A stretch of 64,000 nt of DNA. Origin: Acridotheres tristis. Lineage: Eukaryota; Chordata; Aves; Passeriformes; Sturnidae. The stretch lies in the NCBI GenBank assembly GCA_037013685.1, contig CM072908.1, positions 4,911,001-4,975,000 on the forward strand, read 5' to 3'. Every line of letters begins with the position of its first letter. Position 1 is the stretch's first letter. Shown one piece after another: positions 48,648 to 59,760 of the stretch. Below the pieces are notes generated by a model, which saw nothing but the letters and a program-made list of their open reading frames with translations, was not told where the DNA came from and searched no databases. The position numbers and the translations under genes are program-made.

Positions 48648-51600
48648 CTGCAGAAAGAAAGGAGATTTTTCTTAATGTGCTCCTGCTGTAAGCTAAAACA
48701 GAATAGATTTTAGGTTTGAAGTAAGGGACAGAAAGGTTGCAGTGGAGTTTCCTGCTCAGGACTGAGGCTGGAGCAAGGAAGAAGCGTGAGGGAGCACCAG
48801 GTACACACACAGATATTCAAGGGTGAGAGCAGGAACCCTGTGCCATATCTGAGCTTATTTCCTTTGCCTTCCTTTCCACCTTTTATCTGGCTGGTCTGTT
48901 TGGAATGTGAACTGACTGTGTAGAACAACCCCTGAGCAACTTCTGTAATGGCACAAAACAGGAACACTGGTTCCAGCATCAGAGACCTCACAGTAAAAAA
49001 ATACTACATGTGGGAGAAGATGCAACAGACAGCAAAGAACCCAAGTTCCATTTATGTGGTAAAGTTAAAAGCCTTTCACAGGTAAGTACATGTTTCCTTC
49101 TGTTACTTTTCTGCCTCCAAGAATATTTCAGGCTTTTCCTTTCTTCAGCTTTCTCAGGAGTTTAGGGAGCCACTTCTACAGTCCCTGACACCTGGGCAGC
49201 AGCTGTTTTCAGTGCTGACAGAACAAAGCCTGTGACTGAAACCCTTTAAACCCTTTGGGGAGGGGAGCACAAGGGGTGGCAGCTCCTCACCATGGGCCGC
49301 TGCTGGGAGGGGCCTGGCATGGCCACACCACTGCTCGTGTTCACAGCCTTCTTGGTGAGCTGGATGTACATGTTCCCGTGGTCCTTGGACACCAGGCAGT
49401 GGTACAGGTCATCATACCTGACCTCCAGGAATATGGAATCCCTGTCCATGCAGTCCCCACTCTTGAGGAAATACACGGCCTTGGAGGAGATGAGCACACA
49501 GTACCTGTCGATGTTCTCCACGGCGATGAAACTGCAACAAGGGAGAAAACGTTATTAGCTTAAAGCTAAAAACAGCAAATTAACCTGTGTCTTCACCTGC
49601 TCTGTGACCTTCAGAAGTCCATCAGAAAATGTAGCAGTGCAACATGTACAATTAATCTGTATTTAATTTAAACTGTTTAGAAATGGAGCTGATGAAGGAC
49701 ACTCACCTAGTTATAAAAAGATCATGCTGTAAATCAAATATTAGTGCTGCCTGCCTGGCCACCAGCTTTGGGCATTACAGGGACACATAAAAATGTCCTT
49801 TGACAAGGACTTAGGAACAGTAATTTCCTTGCTCTGGAGCACTGCAAATCCTAATGCTGAAGCTTAATTGCAACTAACTTCAGTTCCAGAGCTGGTACAT
49901 GAAAGGTTTGCAGACATTTATGACAAGAGCTATCCTGTAACTCTCCTGTGCTTCCCTGCTCCCCACACCTCCCTGCCTTCAAAACCAAAAACAAGTTGAA
50001 CCTGCTGCCAGGATCAGTAGCTGAAAAGAGAAATTAGCTGTTTAACAAGGGGTGAGAGGTTAAGCAGCAAGCAGGTTTCCCCAGGGAGATTAGGCTGAGT
50101 GATGAATAGGAAGAGGGAGAGAAGAGTGAGTTAGGAATATTGAGAGTTATGATGGCTGAAAAGGCTGGTGTGTGAAAGAATAACTGTAAGGTGCAAAAGT
50201 GAAATGGAAGTTGAACACATAAATGCTTCACCCCCACTTCTGATTTACTACTGAAATGAAGCTCATTAGTGGGGCTTTTTAAATGCTGAAAAATTCAGCA
50301 ACTTGAATGTGGAATTATAGCTGAGCAGAGTAACAGAGTAGTGCTAAACAGAGTAAAAAAGCTCTGCCAACAGCCCCCAGGGTTGACATGCTTCTGTAAA
50401 GGAGGATTCTACTCTGTCAGGCAGGTTCCCAATTGCTGCCCTCTGAGCCACAAGAGGCCTCTGAGCCACATACAAAGCTGCCTGCAGAATCCTCCACTGG
50501 CTTAGAAATCTGTGACCTATGTCACTAACTCTGTTTCTGGTAAACAGAAAAGTTCCTCATCTCCAAATGCACCCTTGGCTCTACCAGTTAAATATCACTG
50601 TGCACAAGCTACTCTGATCTGGAGCCAAATAAACCCAGAGCTATAAAAGGTATGTTAATAGCCAAAAATATGGCAAGAGGTCAGGCCATGGTTTTTGTGG
50701 TATAAAAGGATAACTCCAGTAATTTTGTATTCCCAGCCCTCTCAAAGACACTGCTCTGCTCTGGACTTGCCTTTCCCTCTGTGCTGTGTCCTTGCCCTCA
50801 CTCCCCTCACACTGGCAAAGGTGCACACACCAACTCCAACCCCCAGAGCCATGTCAGTGCTGAAAAGGGCACAACCAGCCTCATTAAAAAGGGCCTGGGA
50901 CATGCTTTGCCCAGCTCTAACCTTGCATGAAGCTCCAGGAGAGAATAAAAAACCTGTGTTCCTTTTAAGTCAAACAAACTGGATTTCAGCATGGAGGAAC
51001 CCAGGTGAAAGACAACATGAACAGAGTTCTGGAAATCAGCAGCTGCCCTGCAGTTTTCCATCCGAGTTCAAACACTTCTGGGTAAGGTTCTGCCTTTGAA
51101 ATTAGTTAAATAGGATGGAGAGTGACGTTTTTTATGAAGTGTCACAGAAAACTTAATTTAAACCCAGAGCAGCAGTGCAGCTGCAGAAGAACAGCCTGGT
51201 GCCCTGGACAGGCACATCAAACACGAGGGTTTGAGGGAGGCCCCAGGTCCAAGAGGGCCAGGATGCCACCAAGGACACCACAGGGACAGATGGGCACTGA
51301 GAGCTGCCCTCAGGTCCAGGGGAAGCACCTGGGCACTGACCAAGGGTTGCATTTGCTCTGTAAGAACAACACATGATGCATGAACTTCTTACAAGACTTT
51401 TACTGGTGGCATGTATATATTCTGAGGAATGAAACAGAGGTCAGGGAGTTAATGGAGAAGCCCAGAAACATTAGCTAATTTGTAGTTCAGGCTCTACATT
51501 TTGTTCTAAGTTTGAGTCATGCATCATTACCTTTGCTCTTGCCAAGTGTTACTTTCTTCTCAGTGCCTAGTTCTTAAAACGGGTATTTTTAACCTTTTCA

Positions 51601-53224
51601 GATACTACTGCAAGATACAACTTTTATTTTTTTTAAACCCATACATCTACACTATTAAAAATATCTCAAATTAATAACATGAAAAATTAAATGAAACATG
51701 ATCCAGTAGAACAAAGTAGAAGCAACCAGACCTCTGGAGAATTTGTGGGGTTTTTAACAACATCAGGAAGTAATTACACAATATTTTCCAGAAGTGAAAC
51801 AGCGAGCCTAACTGGAAAAAAATGTGGAAACATTTAGTTAGAACAGTAGAGCAAGGTATTAAATCCCCTTTTATGGATTTAACTCTGAAGGAAAATATGC
51901 AAATAATCAGGTCTTCAAATGTGTTTCTGATTATGATACTAGGATAAAAGTCAGAGGCATAATTTTGTACTTATTTTCCATGACAAGAAACACTGTGTTC
52001 CTGCTGAATGATGTTCCTAATGGTGAGAGTCACAGTGAATGAACACTATGACTCGATGACAAAGGCCACTGCTCTGCTATGGGCTGCACTGGTGATTTTC
52101 TTTGGTCACAAATTGCTCTTTCCAGTCTCCCTGCCTAAGAGCCATCCTGAATAGGCACAAAGATCCTGAAAGGAGATGGAAACAGGATACCCCAAATGTG
52201 AACTCACAGGGCCACAAGGAAGGGGCAGATTGCAATCTCTTCCCCAGGCAGAACCTGGAGTGGCACATGGAGCCTGCCCAGGGACACTGGTGACACCAAG
52301 TGACCCTGCTGAACCTGTACCTCCCTCTGCCAGCTCCACCATCAGCAATTCTGACCCTTTGCCTTGGCAGATGCTCTGATGGGTGACAGACACAGCATCT
52401 GTCACACCCTCCCCTGACACAGCTGGTCAGTAGCTATGGTGGAGATTGGGCAAGTGATGAATTCTGCCTTTAGACCCCAATCCTTTACCAACAAACTGAT
52501 ATTCCCCCTGTAGAATCATAAAATAATTTGAGCCGGAAAAGCCCTCTGAGACCACCATATCCAACTGCTCCCCCAGCACTCCCTAGGCCAACACTAATCC
52601 ATGTCCCCAAGTGCCACATCCACATGGCTTTTAAATCTCTCCAGGGATGGTGACTGCACCACTGTTCTGGGAAGCCATGCCAGGGCCTTATGACTTTCCA
52701 TGAATGAATTTACCCCAATATCCAACCTGAACCTCCCCTGGTGCAACTTCAGGCCATTTCCTCTCATCCTGTCCCTTATTCCTGTCCCCTGTTCTGTGGG
52801 AGCAGAGCCTGACTGGCTGCACCCTTCTGTCAGAGAGCTGTGCAGAGGCAGAAGGTGCCCCCTGAGCCTCCTTTTCTCCAGGCTGATCTCCCCCAGCTCT
52901 CTCAGGCAGTCCTGGTGCTCCAGGCCCCTTCCCTGGACACATCCCAGCCCCTCCATGTCCTTGCAGTGCTGAGGGCCCAGAACTGAACACGTGTCTGCGT
53001 GTGAAGCCATTTTCAGGGTACATGAAGACACGATGGCAGCAAACAGAACAGAAGCAGCCAGAGTAGCTGTGTGTAAGTGGCTGTGTACTCACAACTCATC
53101 CTGGATGTTGTCTGTCAGTTTGAAGAGCTGCTCCTGCCCCTCTGCTTGGCTCTCCAGGTAGCGGGGCAGGAGCCCCTGGGGTCCCCTGCAGCAGCGGGGC
53201 TTCCGCACTCGCTCCGCCTGGGTC
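48516..53224 (-). CDS. VPS13D: VPS13D, C-terminal part (last three coding exons)
   Basis: VPS13D is a very large bridge-like lipid-transfer protein (about 4,390 residues in human) acting at ER, mitochondria and peroxisome contact sites and needed for mitochondrial shape and clearance. Here three minus-strand exons (53224-53093, 49531-49291, 48647-48516) splice in frame into the last 167 residues. The product reads TQAERVRKPRCCRGPQGLLP, then FKLTDNIQDEFFIAVENIDR, then KAVYFLKSGD and DDLYHCLVSKDHG, and ends LSENQEQLELDS and TGA at 48518-48516. This matches the vertebrate VPS13D C-terminus, which in the family holds the PH-like domain used for organelle targeting. All splice sites are GT-AG and no frame breaks are seen. 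The preceding exon, ending around the conserved TLSGP segment, was not found up to 64000, so the next intron is at least 10.8 kb. Order and opposite orientation to DHRS3 fit amniote synteny. Confidence 0.97.
49291..49531 (-). CDS. VPS13D: VPS13D penultimate coding exon
   Basis: This 241-nt exon has the acceptor CCCTTGTTGCAG and the donor CCCATG followed by GTGAGG. It encodes FIAVENIDRYCVLISSKAVY through KKAVNTSSGVAMPGPSQQRP and M, part of the PH-like domain. Its first base completes a phenylalanine codon begun in the preceding exon. Confidence 0.96.
49532..53092 (-). other. VPS13D: VPS13D intron (3.56 kb)
   Basis: The intron lies between two certain exons. It is AT-rich and holds one minus-orientation CR1 (52511-52992). 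Nothing else is supported; the small open frames around 50.7-51.4 kb show no family resemblance. Confidence 0.8.
52511..52992 (-). mobile_element. CR1 retrotransposon, about 480 bp
   Basis: The copy begins at its 3' tail (TAGAATCATAAAATAATTTG on the plus strand). It continues through CCAAGTGCCACATCCACATG, CTCCAGGGATGGTGACTGCA, CTGAACCTCCCCTGGTGCAA, GCCATTTCCTCTCATCCTGT and CCTTTTCTCCAGGCTGATCT to CCAGAACTGAACAC. It belongs to the same subfamily type as the copy in DHRS3 intron 2 and ends about 100 bp from a VPS13D exon. No intact ORF. Confidence 0.9.
53093..53224 (-). CDS. VPS13D: VPS13D antepenultimate coding exon
   Basis: This 132-nt exon has the acceptor CTCCTGCTGCAG and the donor GAGTT followed by GTGAGT. 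The first G finishes the previous codon, then TQAERVRKPRCCRGPQGLLP, RYLESQAEGQEQ and LFKLTDNIQDE follow, and the phenylalanine codon is split TT/T with the next exon. An unusual Cys-Cys pair (RCCRG) is conserved in the family. Confidence 0.95.
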
Positions 53225-53767
53225 CTGCAGCAGGAGACACACACACGTCACTGGGGCAGCCCTGCCTTCCACTGACAGCCCTCTGCACACACAGCTCCAG
53301 CCTTTCCGAAATAAACAGCCTGCCAAAATCCCAGGTCTCCACAAACACAGCATGGAGATCCTGGAAGACTTGGATCTGGAAGATCTGGTGTCTACTCACA
53401 CGTTTCTATGAGACATGGAACCGTACAATAATAAAAATAGAAGAATTTTGTCTACAATGAAAGGCAATTAGTTAAATTAGCAGGAAGAAGTGACATAAGC
53501 AGCACATACTCTCTGAAGATTTGGGGATGTATTTATCAACAGTTTTACTGATTTGACCATTTCTTCTCACTGCTCTAAAGAAAATAAGAGTGCAAAAACC
53601 TAGAGAGAGCTCTCACCGATGGACAGTGCCAGGAGACTACAAATTCTGTGGTTATGGAAATAGGAACATGCAGTTAAATTAAGACAGAAGAAAAATCCTC
53701 ATTAATTAGGGTCCCCATAGCAGGGTTTAACACACTTTACCTTTCTGTATGTCTGTTAAAAATGACA

Positions 53768-53784
53768 ATACACACACACACACA
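53768..53784. repeat. Short (CA)n microsatellite
   Basis: About eight CA dinucleotides follow AATGACAATA. Confidence 0.8.
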
Positions 53785-56700
53785 TTCGTGGGCTGACAGC
53801 CATCAGAGGTTGATACTGGCCACAGCACTGCAGAACTGCAGGCTTGGTTCCTCCCTTAGCAGAATTTTGTTAAAAAATAATACTCTGAATTCCTTCAAGC
53901 TCCTGGAACGCCCTGCCCCTGAAGAATTGTGTTACAGGCTGCTTCATTGCCTGTCCCTTCCCAGCAGCATCACTCTGGGGCTGCTCCGTGCTATTTCACA
54001 GCTCTTCCAGGCTACTGCAGTTACAAATTTCCCAGCCAAATGCACCATTTTGGATTAGAATTCCAACCAGTATAATTCACATCTTGCTGCTTGTCCTTAT
54101 TAACTTCCAAAAGCAGGAAAATGGCAAAAGATTACTAATCGAAGAAGCCCCTGTTGGCTTTTAAATCTTCCATAGCACCTACTAACAAGTTCAAAGAGTG
54201 ACTGTCTGCAGCCTTAGGTGGGTTCTAATTAACAGTGGCCAATCAAGAATGTTTTGCTGAGACACTTTCCATCTTGCATTCAGGAAGGCTGGATAACTGG
54301 GACACAGCAGCTGCACCGTGCAGTGGGTTTTACATGAACCACCCTTCACACAAACATCTTCCTGTGCCAGCCTAATATTCTGTAGTTCCTTGAGAAGAGG
54401 GATGTGAAGCACTGCAAGCAAGACTACCCTAATGATAGTGGGATAGAACAGGGCTTTTAAATCCCACAGACACTGGAACTACAGGGAACACTGGTTTCTA
54501 ATGTTTGGCTCAAAGCAGGTCAGAGAAAAAGTACCAGTGCTACAAAGGCACTGGGCACCAAAATGGATTTCTGAAGTTTTGGCAAATTTCTGAGCCAAGG
54601 TTTTATGTTCTGGTTTTGTTTTTAAATGGAAGAAGCACTTCAGAGCACAAGTGCATTCTCCACTGTGCCCTCCAAGCTCAGATACTGATCCTGGTGATAA
54701 AAGATCATTCCCTTCTTGGTGATAAGGCCAGCAGCTCTCCAACCCAGAGCCACTGGTGCTGGGCCTGAACTGCATAGATTTAGTCCATCACCCCCTTGGC
54801 AAACTGCTCTGTTTGGGCTGCACAGCTAATAACATTCCACACCACTTGATTTTTTTAATCTAAAAATTTGTTCTACTGTCTCAAGTTACATTCTGTAAAT
54901 AATAAGCAACCCTGGTGAAATCCCAAAAGCTGCAGATTTGTCAAGCAGAGCGGGCAGCAGTGCCCACATCTGGGCTCCATTAGCCAGGCACTCAGCAGAT
55001 CTGCTGATTCCTTTTTAATCAGCTCACAAAAGCAATACAAGGCAGGAATGCCCTAACGTCTGCCCAGCACAGCAGGGAATGGTGCTGCTGGATAGAGGCA
55101 CAGAGGGCTGGGAGAGGGTGTTGGGAGGTTGGGATGAGCACTGCAGCCCTGCCCTGCTCCCAGCTGAGCACTGCAGCTCTCACTGCAGCTGACTCTGCAC
55201 ACTGGAACCAGTGCACAGCCTTAACTGGTTGGCATTTGCTGAGCAGTTCACAGAATCCTTGGGATTCAGCTGGCCGGTTTTAAGCCAGAAGTTTTGTAAC
55301 AAACACATCACCAACCTGATGAAGGAAGTGGTCAGGTATTAGTGGGGATAATTATTGACCAATTCAGGTTGAGAAAACTCTTCAAGAGATACCACATGTT
55401 CTCCAGAATCACCTGTCCTTGTTCCTTCACTCCATGTTCACCCCTATCAGGGACCCACCCCACCAGGCTTCCACCATCACCTCTGGAGATGTGACTAAAT
55501 ACACAGTGGTTTTGAGAACAACCACTTTTACTTATCTTTGATGGTCTCTTGGACCTCAAAAATTTCCCTGAATTGTACCCTGAAAACATTAAAAAACATT
55601 AAAAAATAAAACTCAGAAGGCCTCAAACTTTGTATATCAAAAGATGTTGGTCTGCTAAAACAAACCATCCCTATTCTAAAATGATTTAGAAATTATTTAC
55701 AAATTTACATCTTTCAGTTTCCTCAGTATCACACCCAGAATAATTATTCATCATGATACAACTTTAGGAAATGTAGCAACTTCTGAGAAAAACCAACGTG
55801 GACAAAACCCCATGACCAACACAGTAACCACTGGATTTAATTAACTAAGTGTATCTGGGGAATTTCTCATCTGGGTAAGAGAACAGCACTGGCAACCAGA
55901 GATTCAGAAACCCAGCCTGAGCATTCACACCCCAAATTCTGCTGTAAGTGCAAGGAGATGGAATTCTGGCACCTGGAACCAATACTGAATGGACCAGGCT
56001 CCTCACAAACTGGACCTGCTGCAGCACCTGCCTGCCAGCCGAGCCCCATGGCCACACCCTGGGGTGCTCCTGGCCATGGGCTCCCTCCCAAGGGATCCTT
56101 CAGCCCCAGGGCTCCCCCCAAAACTCTCTGGGAATCATTTCCTTTAGCCAGATTCAGTTCTTGCTGCCAAAACTTCAGCAACTGTCACAGCAAAGGTCCA
56201 GTCTCACCCACCTCATTATCCCAGCCCAGTTAAGCAGTAACTTGCTAGTTCTGATACAGCTAAAATTCAGGGTTTCCATTGTAAAGTAGTTTGGGTTTTT
56301 TTCAGCTTTGCATAAAATTTAGTGACAAAAGCCTGCTCTGGGCTGTAGCTTGATATACTGACTTTCAGCCTGGCAACGATTTTTATCCCCTTGAAAGAAT
56401 TATAAAATAATATTAATTCAAACAAAGGAAAATGGCAGGTAATGTAAGACACAATTCAAAAGCTGCTGGTATTTTCAAGAAATAATAAAATCTAACTATT
56501 ACTGACTCTGGAAAAAGTCTGCTTCCAAATACAGGGAGTGCTTTGTCCGAGGAGACTTCAGTGCATTTCAGACATTTAAAGTGACATGATCTGGTAAGTT
56601 AAGGGAGGAATAACCTTTATCTTCTACCATGAAATACACAACTAAAACACCTGGTCCACTTGCTTGAGTTCTAGACTGACTTGGACCTGCAGCCTTCCCT

Positions 56701-58459
56701 GAGGATCACCATGCCATGCACATGATTTCCATGAAATGCAGAAAGAGGATGGTGCTTGTGCCACAGACATGACTGGAGGACACTGCTCAAAGCACATTTG
56801 GCAGTGCCAGAATCAATTAAATGCTGAACAATGTATGTCTTACAAAGTGAGCTGAAAACTCAGCCATCACAGCAAACTCAATTCTGCAGCCACAGCTTGG
56901 GAACACATGGATAACAAATGGAAACAAACGTGTGCCACCTGTAATGGGGTCTGTAGTGCACATCACACCTCTGCACAGCACTAAAAATCCACTATTTCCC
57001 TGATTCTTTCCTCACTGATGCACTTAACTTTGTTTCATCTGCTGAACCCATGTGATGAGCAGGAATATTCCCTGCATTTACTAAGCAGAAGGGGAGAGAC
57101 AGCAGATTTTTGATGTGTCAGTTCTCAGAGCCTGAGAACATTTAATGCCTTGGGCCTAATTTCAGGAAAACATGTGGCAATCTAGAAGATTCCCTGCTCC
57201 CTGGTGATTCTCCTGGTGCTCTGTTTCAAGGGGTCAGTGCAGTTGCCTCCCACCCTGTGCTGGACTTTGGGGTGCAGCTCCCAACAGGCAGGTCACTGAT
57301 CCCAGAGATCCAGCAAAGCTCTGCCATGGCATTCATCTGCTGGCTCCAACACAGATGCTGTTAAGGTGTGTTAAAATGCACACATGGTACAGTCAGTTGA
57401 GTGCTGGATTTGGCATCAGAATGTCTCAGTTAGATGCAAGAATGTGTAAAATCACGAGCCAGACAGCTCCCTGCTGACTGCAGATCTGAGGAAGCTCATA
57501 TGCGCCGTTTATTCCAGCAAATGCATGGAATATATTGTGCTTGTTAAACACGTTCCCAAAATGCTAGTTTCAGGCAGAAACATGCAAATAAATGGTGCCT
57601 AGGGTTAAAACCTCCCACTTACAGTCAAGTCCCTCCTCTTTGGAGGGATCTCCCAGCTCAGATGCTGCAGACCTTTAGCTGACCCGACATGCCTTTAGGA
57701 GAGTACAGCATGCTCAAGGAGCAACTGTTTATCATGGAAGTTGTTCCTGCCAGTTTCCTGGAGATAGAGCTTTTCTCCCCTTGCCCTTTTCTTCTGTATA
57801 CCAGATCAAAACAAAATTAAGAATTATTCCCTGGGTTTGCAATTGTACATAGCCTCATCAGGTTCCAAGTTCAAAAGGAATTGAGAAGAGATTAATTAAG
57901 ACACAACTTAATTATGACATCCATATTACAAATCCAGCATCTGGGCAAGGTGTATGAGCTTGCACTGTAGACAAGGCACTGACCCCAGCTGCAATCAGGG
58001 CATCAACTTCTGGCACTTGCCCCACTTCTGCCTGTAACAGCTGTGCAGCAAAACTCACACTTTCTCAAGCACTTTGGTAACATCAAGCTTAAGAAGTTGA
58101 CAAAACATAACACTGCCATCCCAGCTTCCAATTTCCCCCAGACTCTTCCTGTACTGATTACAGGGATGAATGCAGCTGTCACCTTAAAGAGCTTCTTGTC
58201 GAACCAACGTGTTGAAAAATGCTCCCATTCACCTTCTTGACTCGATGTAAAAGATGGTTCTCAGCAGGGATTTCCTGCAAACACCTGTCTGAGAACAGGA
58301 GCTGAACGTGCCTTAGTGAAACCAAAGTGCCCAGGACCATAACACTGCTCAGCCTCAGGGCACTGGGCAAGGTTTAAAATATGAAACACTGTCTGCTGCC
58401 AGCAGGGCCTGTGGCAGATGGAGCATTGCTCTTATGTCTGTGCTCAGGGACTCCCAGAC

Positions 58460-58575
58460 TGGGCCCTTAAAGCTCATCCTGTTCCAGCCCCTGCCATGGG
58501 CAGGGACACATTCCCAGGCTGCTCCAAGTCCAGTCCAAGCTGGCCTTGGACACTGCCATGGATGGGGAGTCACGT
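58460..58575 (-). mobile_element. CR1 retrotransposon 3' fragment
   Basis: CCTTAAAGCTCATCCTGTTC, CAGCCCCTGCCATGGGCAGG, GCTGCTCCAAGTCCAGTCCA and GGACACTGCCATGGATGGGG are the reverse complement of the CR1 3' region. It is old and lacks a clear octamer tail. Confidence 0.8.
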
Positions 58576-59429
58576 TTATCATGGTCCTGTCCTGTCAAGC
58601 AATATCCAGTTGTAGCAAATGCAAACACGGTTACTTCAAGTGTAAAATATTTCAGTCTAACAGAAATGCTTCCACATTGTATTCCTGCCTTTCCGGGAAA
58701 GCAGATCTACTCGGGGGGGAAAAAAAGACAACCAAAACGGGGGTCCTGCCCAGCAGTGGGACAGTGACTCTGGCTGTGCATGAAGGACTGTGTCAATCAA
58801 CTTTAATGGCTGGATGTTTCTTCTCTTTCTGACACTCTTTTTGTATTTCTCAGTTACTACAACTAAGGCTGCAACAGGCTCAGCAAAGTGCTCTAGCACA
58901 AACCTCACCCAACAAAAAGCTACTCACGAGGTTTGTTTTGATTTTTAAAGTTTGCAGTTGCAAGAACAATTCAGATCAACTGGCTGTACTTACAAAACTG
59001 ATAAAGAGCATTCCACATGTTAACAGCAACATTAGGTGAAAAAATTATCTATAAAAATACCAGCCACATGCTAAATGAGGTGACATCAAGGCAATAAATA
59101 GCTCCATCTGTATGAAAGAGTTTGCAGAACAACCCAGAAGTCGTCTCTGAACAAAAAAGTAACTATGGATGAAGTAGTGCTGAAATAAAAGTGGGTTGGA
59201 TTTTTTTTTTTTCGAGTTAAAAAAAAGATCAGTTTTACATATTTTTCCACGATCACTTTATAAATCTGCTGCACATTAGAAATCAGACACACATGTATGT
59301 TTTCCAAGTCCAGAAAGTCGAAGGTTTACATTTTAATAGCGAAGTGCCTATTTGTGAATGGCAGCAGTGTATATTACAGGCAGTGTGAGAGGGTTAAACA
59401 GGACAGCCTCGACTCTTTATAAACTTTTG

Positions 59430-59760
59430 CCCTCTGGATATGTACTCATTGGCTGCTGTACAAGACTCGAGCTGTATTACACGCCTTAACGATATGGTTC
59501 AACTGTCGGTCAGGCTCGGGGCTGGCGCTGCGCCAGACCGCAATCAATGGGACACAAACCTCCCCCTTTCAGATCATCACGAAGGCTCATATTATCTCCT
59601 TTTTGTCGTGCTGGTTAAATTTATGGAGCAGAACCCCGAAGCTGCATTCCTTGGCCTGGGCCGGCCCACGCGGGCCTCCCTTTGTTTGGTACTGTAAGGA
59701 GCGTGCTTTGGAGGATTGCGGGGTTGTTAGTTCAGGCACTGACTGTTTGCTCATGACTGA
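59430..59760. promoter_or_regulatory. CpG-bearing candidate conserved element in VPS13D intron
   Basis: The block has many CpGs (AAGACTCGAGC, CACGCCTTAACGATATGG, TGTCGGTCAGGCTCGGGG, GGCGCTGCGCCAGACCGC, GGCCCACGCGGGCC) inside a CpG-poor intron. It includes two short inverted repeats (GGCGCTGCGCC and GGCCCACGCGGGCC). It is not a recognised transposon, and an 85-codon open frame across it has no family match. The composition suggests a conserved enhancer-like element; this is unproven. Confidence 0.3.

Noticed and set aside
57386..57450. tRNA-like words (GTCAGTTGAGTGCTGGATTTGG)
   Set aside because: There is no acceptor stem, no GGTTCGAATCC T-arm and no clover-leaf pairing. Considered chance similarity.
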